The notes beneath the pieces were generated by a model. It had not been told where the DNA came from, did no database searches, and saw nothing but the letters and a program-made list of their open reading frames with translations. The position numbers were made by a program, and so were the translations under genes. 64,000 nucleotides of DNA. Source: Modestobacter italicus. GTDB taxonomy: Bacteria; Actinomycetota; Actinomycetes; Mycobacteriales; Geodermatophilaceae. The stretch covers positions 1,116,001-1,180,000 of the forward strand of contig NC_017955.1 of the NCBI RefSeq assembly GCF_000306785.1, read 5' to 3'. Of the stretch, positions 60,032 to 64,000 are shown one piece after another (position 1 is the stretch's first letter; each line of letters starts with the position of its first letter).

Positions 60032-60631
60032 GTGACCGGACCCCGTGCGACCGCACCCGCCGGTCCCGAGCCGGCCGCCGCGGTCGAGGGGTGGGTGGCG
60101 CCGACCTGGGAGCAGGTCGTGCGGGACCACTCCGCGCGGGTGTACCGGCTGGCCTACCGGTTGTCGGGCAACCAGCAGGACGCCGAGGACCTGACCCAGG
60201 AGACGTTCGTGCGGGTGTTCCGCTCGCTGGCGGACTTCTCCCCGGGGACGTTCGAGGGCTGGTTGCACCGGATCACCACGAACCTGTTCCTGGACATGGT
60301 GCGGCGTCGGCAGCGGATCCGGTTCGACGCGCTGCCGGAGGACACCGAGCGGTTGCCGGGGGCGGCGCCCTCGCCGGAGCAGGTGTACGCCGACACCCAC
60401 CTGGACCCGCAGGTGCAGGCGGCGTTGGACGCGTTGTCCCCGGAGTTCCGGGTGGCGGTGGTGCTGTGCGACATCGAGGGGCTGACGTACGAGGAGATCT
60501 CGGCGACGCTGGGGATCAAGCTGGGCACGGTGCGCAGCCGGATCCACCGCGGGCGGGTGCAGCTGCGCGAGGCGCTGGCCCACCTCGCCCCCGGCCGCGT
60601 GCCGCTGACCGAGGCGGGCGCGACCTCATGA
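60032..60631 (+). CDS. sigE: ECF sigma factor SigE
   Basis: A 199-residue ECF sigma factor. Region 2 is [20 protein letters not shown], followed by [20 protein letters not shown] and [20 protein letters not shown]; region 4 is [20 protein letters not shown] followed by [20 protein letters not shown]. It directs RNA polymerase to envelope-stress genes. Several in-frame GTGs exist (59937, 59996, 60032); the candidate ECF promoter overlaps the first, so a later start is needed and 60032 is taken. Its stop overlaps rseA (ATGA). Order sigE-rseA-htrA-tatB equals Rv1221-Rv1224. Confidence 0.92.
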   Translation: MTGPRATAPAGPEPAAAVEGWVAPTWEQVVRDHSARVYRLAYRLSGNQQDAEDLTQETFVRVFRSLADFSPGTFEGWLHRITTNLFLDMVRRRQRIRFDALPEDTERLPGAAPSPEQVYADTHLDPQVQAALDALSPEFRVAVVLCDIEGLTYEEISATLGIKLGTVRSRIHRGRVQLREALAHLAPGRVPLTEAGATS

Positions 60632-61227
60632 GCATCCCGGAGAGCCACCTCGCCCAGGAGGCGATCGCCGCGCTCGTCGACGGCGAGCTCTCCGGCGGCG
60701 CTGCGGGGCGGGCCGCCAAGCACCTCGGCGGCTGCGCGCAGTGCCGGATGGCGGTCGCCGCGCAGCGCGAGGCCAAGGCCGCGCTGCAGCGCGACGACGA
60801 CGTCGCCGTCCCCGGTGACCTGCTGTCCCGGCTGAAGGCCATCCCGTTCACCGCCGACGTCCCGGGCAGCGGCGGTGGGCTGGGCGGCCTCAGCGCCGGC
60901 AGCGACGGGCTGACCCTGAGCGGCACCGGCGGGTCCTGGGCGATCCCGCTGGCGCCGACCGAGCCGCAGCGTCCGGATGACACCGGGGGCCGCTGGCTGC
61001 GCCGGGGCATGACCGGCGCGCTGGCCGGCATCGGCCTCGGTGTCGCCGTCCTCGCCGTCACGCTGCCCGGTGCCGACGTCCCGGGCGACGACGGCCCCAC
61101 CGGTGGCGCGGTGGCCGGTGCCGTCCGCAGCACCGACTCCGCCGAGCGCACCGACATCGTGCCGCCCGTCGTCCGCACCCTCACCGTGGGTGCGACCACC
61201 CCGCTGGCCCCCGGCGGGACCCCCTGA
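60628..61227 (+). CDS. rseA: zinc-binding anti-sigma factor RseA
   Basis: A 199-residue anti-sigma factor. Residues 5-45 form the ZAS domain [18 protein letters not shown] with the HLGGCAQC (H-x3-C-x2-C) zinc site that can react to oxidants. One hydrophobic segment ([20 protein letters not shown], about residues 128-147) may anchor it in the membrane, followed by a 50-residue tail. It binds SigE region 2/4 until stress releases it. Starts by ATGA overlap with sigE; its TGA overlaps the likely CTG start of htrA. Confidence 0.92.
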   Translation: MSIPESHLAQEAIAALVDGELSGGAAGRAAKHLGGCAQCRMAVAAQREAKAALQRDDDVAVPGDLLSRLKAIPFTADVPGSGGGLGGLSAGSDGLTLSGTGGSWAIPLAPTEPQRPDDTGGRWLRRGMTGALAGIGLGVAVLAVTLPGADVPGDDGPTGGAVAGAVRSTDSAERTDIVPPVVRTLTVGATTPLAPGGTP

Positions 61228-62834
61228 GCGAGACCCCCGGCACCGAGCCGTCCTCGACCGCCCCGCCGGCCGAGCCGACCGACGACCGCCCGCCGACGGT
61301 CGACGACCCGGCGGCCTTCGCGCGCCCCGCCGGCACCACCGGGGCGTTCGCGCCGACCGAGGGGCGGCTGCAGCCCAGCCTGCCCGCACCCCCGCCCACG
61401 CCCCCCGCGCAGCAGGCGGCCTTCGGCCGTCCCCGGGACGTCGCCGGCTCCTTCGGCGCTGACCGGCCCAGCCCGCCGCCGCGGCCGCTGCCCCCGCCGC
61501 CCCCGGAGGCCGTGCTGCGTGCCTTCGCCCCGCGCGACGGCGCCCGCGGGCTCGGTGAGCCCCCCGGCGGCCGGCGCACCGCCCGCCGCACCGCGAGCGC
61601 CCCGTTCTGGAAGCCGGATGCGACCGCCGACCCGTGGCGGGACCCGTACGCCCCGGCCGGCCTCGGGGCACCCGCCGAGTACCCGGCGGAGCCGCAGACC
61701 GACGACGGCCCGGTCGTCGTCGACGCGCAGGGTCGCAAGCGGCTCCGGCTGCGGGACGTCTCCGTCCGGCTGACGGTCCTGGCGCTGCTGAGCCTGCTGC
61801 TGGTGGGCGTCATCGGCGGCACCACCGCCTGGTGGCTGGGGCGGACCGCCGACGAGCAGCCGCTGCTCGCGCCCGGCACCCAGCTGTCCTCGGTGTCGCC
61901 GGGGGTCAGCCGCGAGCCCGGGTCGGTCGCCGACATCGCCGGCCGGGTCAACCCCGCGGTGGTCTCGATCGAGGTCACGCTGACCAACGCGGGCGCCACC
62001 GGCTCCGGGGTCGTGGTGGACGCCGAGGGCGGCTACATCGTCACCAACAACCACGTGATCTCCGGCGCCGCGGACGCCGAGGACGCCTCGATCCGCGCGG
62101 TGTTCAGCGACGGCAGCGGCTCCGCGGCCGAGATCGTCGGCCGCGACCCGGCCAGCGACATCGCCGTGCTCAAGGTCGACAAGCCAGGGCTGGCCGAGGC
62201 GACCCTGGGGGAGTCCGAGGACCTGGTGGTCGGCGACCCGGTGGTGGCCATCGGCTCGCCGCTCGGCCTGGCCGGCACGGTCACCAGCGGCATCGTCAGC
62301 GCGCTGGACCGGCCGGTGCGGCTGTCCGGCGAGGGCAGCGACACCAACGCGGTGATCAGCGCGGTGCAGACCGACGCCCCGATCAACCCGGGCAACTCCG
62401 GCGGCGCGCTGGTCGACGGCACCGGCGCGGTGATCGGCATCAACACCGCGATCGCCTCGGTGGGCGGCTCCAGCACGACCGGCGGCTCGATCGGGCTCGG
62501 CTTCGCGATCCCGATCGACACGGTGCGCGACATCGCCGAGCAGCTCATCTCGACCGGTACCGCCGTGCACGCCTCGCTGGGCGTCAACGCCCGCACCGTC
62601 ACCGACGGCACCCGGGACGGCGCGCTGGTGCTCAACGTCGAGCCCGACAGCCCGGCCGCCGACGCCGGCGTGCAGGAGCAGGACGTCGTCATCGCCGTCG
62701 ACGGTGCACCGGTCGCCAGCTCCGAGGAGCTCGTGGTCGCCGTCGACGCCCACGACCCGGGCGACACCATCACCCTGGAGCTCGTCCGCAACGGCAGCTC
62801 GCAGGAGGTCCAGGCCACCCTCGCCACCGCGTAG
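61224..62834 (+). CDS. htrA: HtrA/DegP-like membrane serine protease, probable CTG start
   Basis: A 536-residue S1C protease from CTG 61224. Residues 1-180 are Pro/Ala-rich and cytoplasmic; VRLTVLALLSLLLVGVIGGT (about 181-205) spans the membrane. The triad is His in VTNNHVISGA (about 276), Asp in DPASDIAVLKV (about 312) and Ser in NPGNSGGALVDG (about 391), followed by one PDZ domain (VNVRTV-like, DAGVQEQDVVIAVDGAPV). It degrades damaged exported proteins. The first GTG in frame is 61512; the 288 bp before it have no stop and G/C at every third position, and CTG overlaps the rseA TGA, hence the longer start. Confidence 0.9.
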   Translation: MSETPGTEPSSTAPPAEPTDDRPPTVDDPAAFARPAGTTGAFAPTEGRLQPSLPAPPPTPPAQQAAFGRPRDVAGSFGADRPSPPPRPLPPPPPEAVLRAFAPRDGARGLGEPPGGRRTARRTASAPFWKPDATADPWRDPYAPAGLGAPAEYPAEPQTDDGPVVVDAQGRKRLRLRDVSVRLTVLALLSLLLVGVIGGTTAWWLGRTADEQPLLAPGTQLSSVSPGVSREPGSVADIAGRVNPAVVSIEVTLTNAGATGSGVVVDAEGGYIVTNNHVISGAADAEDASIRAVFSDGSGSAAEIVGRDPASDIAVLKVDKPGLAEATLGESEDLVVGDPVVAIGSPLGLAGTVTSGIVSALDRPVRLSGEGSDTNAVISAVQTDAPINPGNSGGALVDGTGAVIGINTAIASVGGSSTTGGSIGLGFAIPIDTVRDIAEQLISTGTAVHASLGVNARTVTDGTRDGALVLNVEPDSPAADAGVQEQDVVIAVDGAPVASSEELVVAVDAHDPGDTITLELVRNGSSQEVQATLATA

Positions 62835-62928
62835 CCGGACCTCGAGCGGTGGGTTGCCGCTCACCAGGGGCACAGCCGGCCCACCTACGCTGGAGGCGAC
62901 CGCGGTGGCACGGCTGAGGGGAGGAACG

Positions 62929-63321
62929 GTGTTCGACTCGATCGGCTGGGGCGAGATCGTCGTCCTCGCGCTGGCCGCGCTGTTCATCTTCGGCCCCGAG
63001 CGGCTGCCCACCCTGGCCAAGGACGCCGCCGCCGGGCTGAAGAAGGTGCGCGAGGCGATCACCGGCGTGCGCGGGCAGCTGCACGACTCGCTGGGTGACG
63101 ACTTCGACCACCTGCGCGACGTGGACCTGCGGCAGTACCACCCCAAGACGTTCATCCGGCAGCAGCTGCTGGCCGACGACGACGCCCCGGTCCGCCGCGG
63201 CAGCGCATCCGGCACCACCGGCGCGACGGCGGCCACCGCCGCGGGGCGGGTCCGCCCCTCGGAGCGGACCCGGGCCCGGGACTCCGCGACACCCCCGCCG
63301 TTCGACGCCGACGCCACCTGA
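62929..63321 (+). CDS. tatB: twin-arginine translocase subunit TatB
   Basis: A 130-residue TatB. MFDSIGWGEIVVLALAALFI (residues 1-20) is the membrane helix, FGPERLPTLAKDAAAGLKKV the hinge and amphipathic helix, and the rest a charged tail. TatB receives folded twin-arginine substrates. The GTG has GAGGGGAGGAA upstream. It lies 94 bp after htrA, as in mycobacteria (Rv1224). A hairpin element follows one base after the stop. Confidence 0.93.
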   Translation: MFDSIGWGEIVVLALAALFIFGPERLPTLAKDAAAGLKKVREAITGVRGQLHDSLGDDFDHLRDVDLRQYHPKTFIRQQLLADDDAPVRRGSASGTTGATAATAAGRVRPSERTRARDSATPPPFDADAT

Positions 63322-63322
63322 C

Positions 63323-63383
63323 GAAGGACCTCGGTGCCCCCCACCCTCGCTGACGCTCGGCGCGGGCCCCTGCACCGAGGCCG
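63323..63383 (+). repeat. dispersed hairpin element, copy E
   Basis: GAAGGACC lead one base after the tatB stop; arms CCTCGGTGC and GCACCGAGG pair perfectly around CCCTCGCTGACGCTCGG and GGGCCCCTG. Followed immediately by a second, ordinary terminator. Confidence 0.85.
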
Positions 63384-63390
63384 CCCGACG

Positions 63391-63430
63391 ACAGCGGCCG
63401 GTCACCCCGGGAGGGGTGACCGGCCGCTGT
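63391..63430. terminator. 18-bp perfect-stem terminator between tatB and mrp
   Basis: ACAGCGGCCGGTCACCCC (63391-63408) pairs perfectly with GGGGTGACCGGCCGCTGT (63413-63430), loop GGGA. It should terminate transcription from both sides. Confidence 0.85.
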
Positions 63431-63443
63431 TCGTTCCGGGGGA

Positions 63444-64000
63444 CTACCGGCGGACCGGGGTGAGCCCCAGCGACATGCCGGACAGCCCGCGCTGGCGGAC
63501 GGCGAGGGAGTCCGCGATCGCGGCCAGCGCCTGGGCGGCCGGCGCCTCGGGCTCGGCCAGCACGATCGGCGCACCGGCGTCGCCGGCCTCGCGCAGCCGG
63601 GTGTCCAGCGGGATCTGACCGAGCAGCGGCACCCGGGCGCCGAGGGTCTTGGTCAGCGCGTCGGAGACGGCCTGGCCGCCACCGGAGCCGAAGACCTCCA
63701 TGCGCTGGCCGTCGGGGAGCTCCAGCCAGGACATGTTCTCCACGACCCCGACCACCTGCTGGTGGGTCTGGGTGGCGATGGCACCGGCCCGCTCGGCCAC
63801 CTCGGCGGCGGCCAGCTGCGGGGTGGTGACCACCAGGATCTCGGCGTTGGGCACCAGCTGGGCCACCGAGATCGCGACGTCCCCGGTGCCCGGGGGGAGG
63901 TCCATCAGCAGGACGTCGAGGTCGCCCCACCACACGTCGGCGAGGAACTGCTGCAGCGCGCGGTGCAGCATCGGCCCGCGCCAGACGACCGGGGTGTTGC
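63444..64000 (-). CDS. mrp: Mrp/NBP35-type P-loop ATPase (5' end outside window)
   Basis: The C-terminal 185 residues of an Mrp-family ATPase; the Walker A is beyond the right edge. LDVLLMDLPPGTGDVAISVA is the switch II/Walker B region of Mrp, then EILVVTTPQLAAAEVAERAG and VVGVVENMSWLE are conserved. The CxxC motif usual in iron-sulfur carriers after VENMS is absent (ELPDGQRMEVFGSGGG), as in many actinobacterial Mrp proteins. It is thought to load or carry Fe-S clusters. Order tatB-mrp agrees with mycobacteria (Rv1224, Rv1229c). Confidence 0.9.
   Translation of the reverse strand, partial: NTPVVWRGPMLHRALQQFLADVWWGDLDVLLMDLPPGTGDVAISVAQLVPNAEILVVTTPQLAAAEVAERAGAIATQTHQQVVGVVENMSWLELPDGQRMEVFGSGGGQAVSDALTKTLGARVPLLGQIPLDTRLREAGDAGAPIVLAEPEAPAAQALAAIADSLAVRQRGLSGMSLGLTPVRR

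Overview
The window is very GC-rich DNA with almost only G/C in third codon positions, frequent GTG starts and dense GTGA/ATGA stop-start overlaps. It carries mycothiol biosynthesis (mshB), a DUF3117 gene, the GlgM/GlgC pair, a Tat/SigE stress locus and an actinomycete-style sulfur leader peptide. This is an actinobacterial chromosome. Base composition, a spore-photoproduct-lyase-family gene and the kinds of repeats suggest a Geodermatophilaceae-like lineage (Blastococcus, Geodermatophilus, Modestobacter), but that placement is inference. I saw no rRNA, tRNA, IS element, prophage or CRISPR array.

Layout. 1-5.1 kb: a cut-off flavoprotein, an NTF2-like protein, a pterin dehydratase, then a leftward sulfur-assimilation unit (Rrf2 regulator, Cys-containing leader peptide, sirA, a tiny zinc-ribbon gene, cysH). 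5.2-10.1 kb: an SRPBCC-NUDIX fusion, a nuclease-like gene flanked by inverted 24-bp-periodic palindrome arrays, the TldD/TldE protease pair and a CsbD stress protein. 10.5-17 kb: a complete oligopeptide/dipeptide ABC importer. 17-23 kb: mshB, a GNAT, fdxA-dapC, and an AraC/NmrA divergent pair. 23-29 kb: a lysozyme-like protein, a hydrolase, divergent dapD/dapE, a LOG protein and small envelope genes. 29-38 kb: a leftward membrane/molybdo-oxidoreductase/glycosyltransferase run, transporters and an epimerase. 38-42 kb: tag, DUF3117, pepA, an MT0933-like small protein and an unrecognised 490-residue protein. 42-51 kb: an XRE-NB-ARC-TPR regulator, two ABC exporters, a CrtI-like desaturase. 51-56 kb: an App1-like phosphatase, an LLM flavoprotein, an SPL-family radical SAM protein and a split cobalt-type nitrile/thiocyanate hydratase. 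56-64 kb: glgM/glgC, a methyltransferase, sigE-rseA-htrA-tatB and the 3' part of mrp.

Many core genes follow the order of the Mycobacterium tuberculosis Rv1170-Rv1229 interval (mshB, fdx-dapC, dapD/dapE, LOG, tag, DUF3117, glgM/glgC, methyltransferase, sigE-rseA-htrA-tatB, mrp), with lineage-specific blocks between them. DapC, DapD and DapE together make the succinylase branch of lysine/meso-diaminopimelate synthesis. SigE, RseA, HtrA and TatB form an envelope-stress and export module.

The most unusual structures are not genes. Four intergenic sites carry tandem 23-24 bp GCTTTC/GAAAGC palindrome arrays, two of which flank a nuclease-like gene as inverted repeats. At least five copies of a roughly 55-60 bp hairpin element share a conserved core and have variable but base-paired outer arms; three of them have been absorbed into coding sequence. 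About fifteen genes have a TANNNT-like box 6-8 nt before the start codon and look leaderless. Two genes (pepA, htrA) appear to start at CTG within a CTGA overlap.
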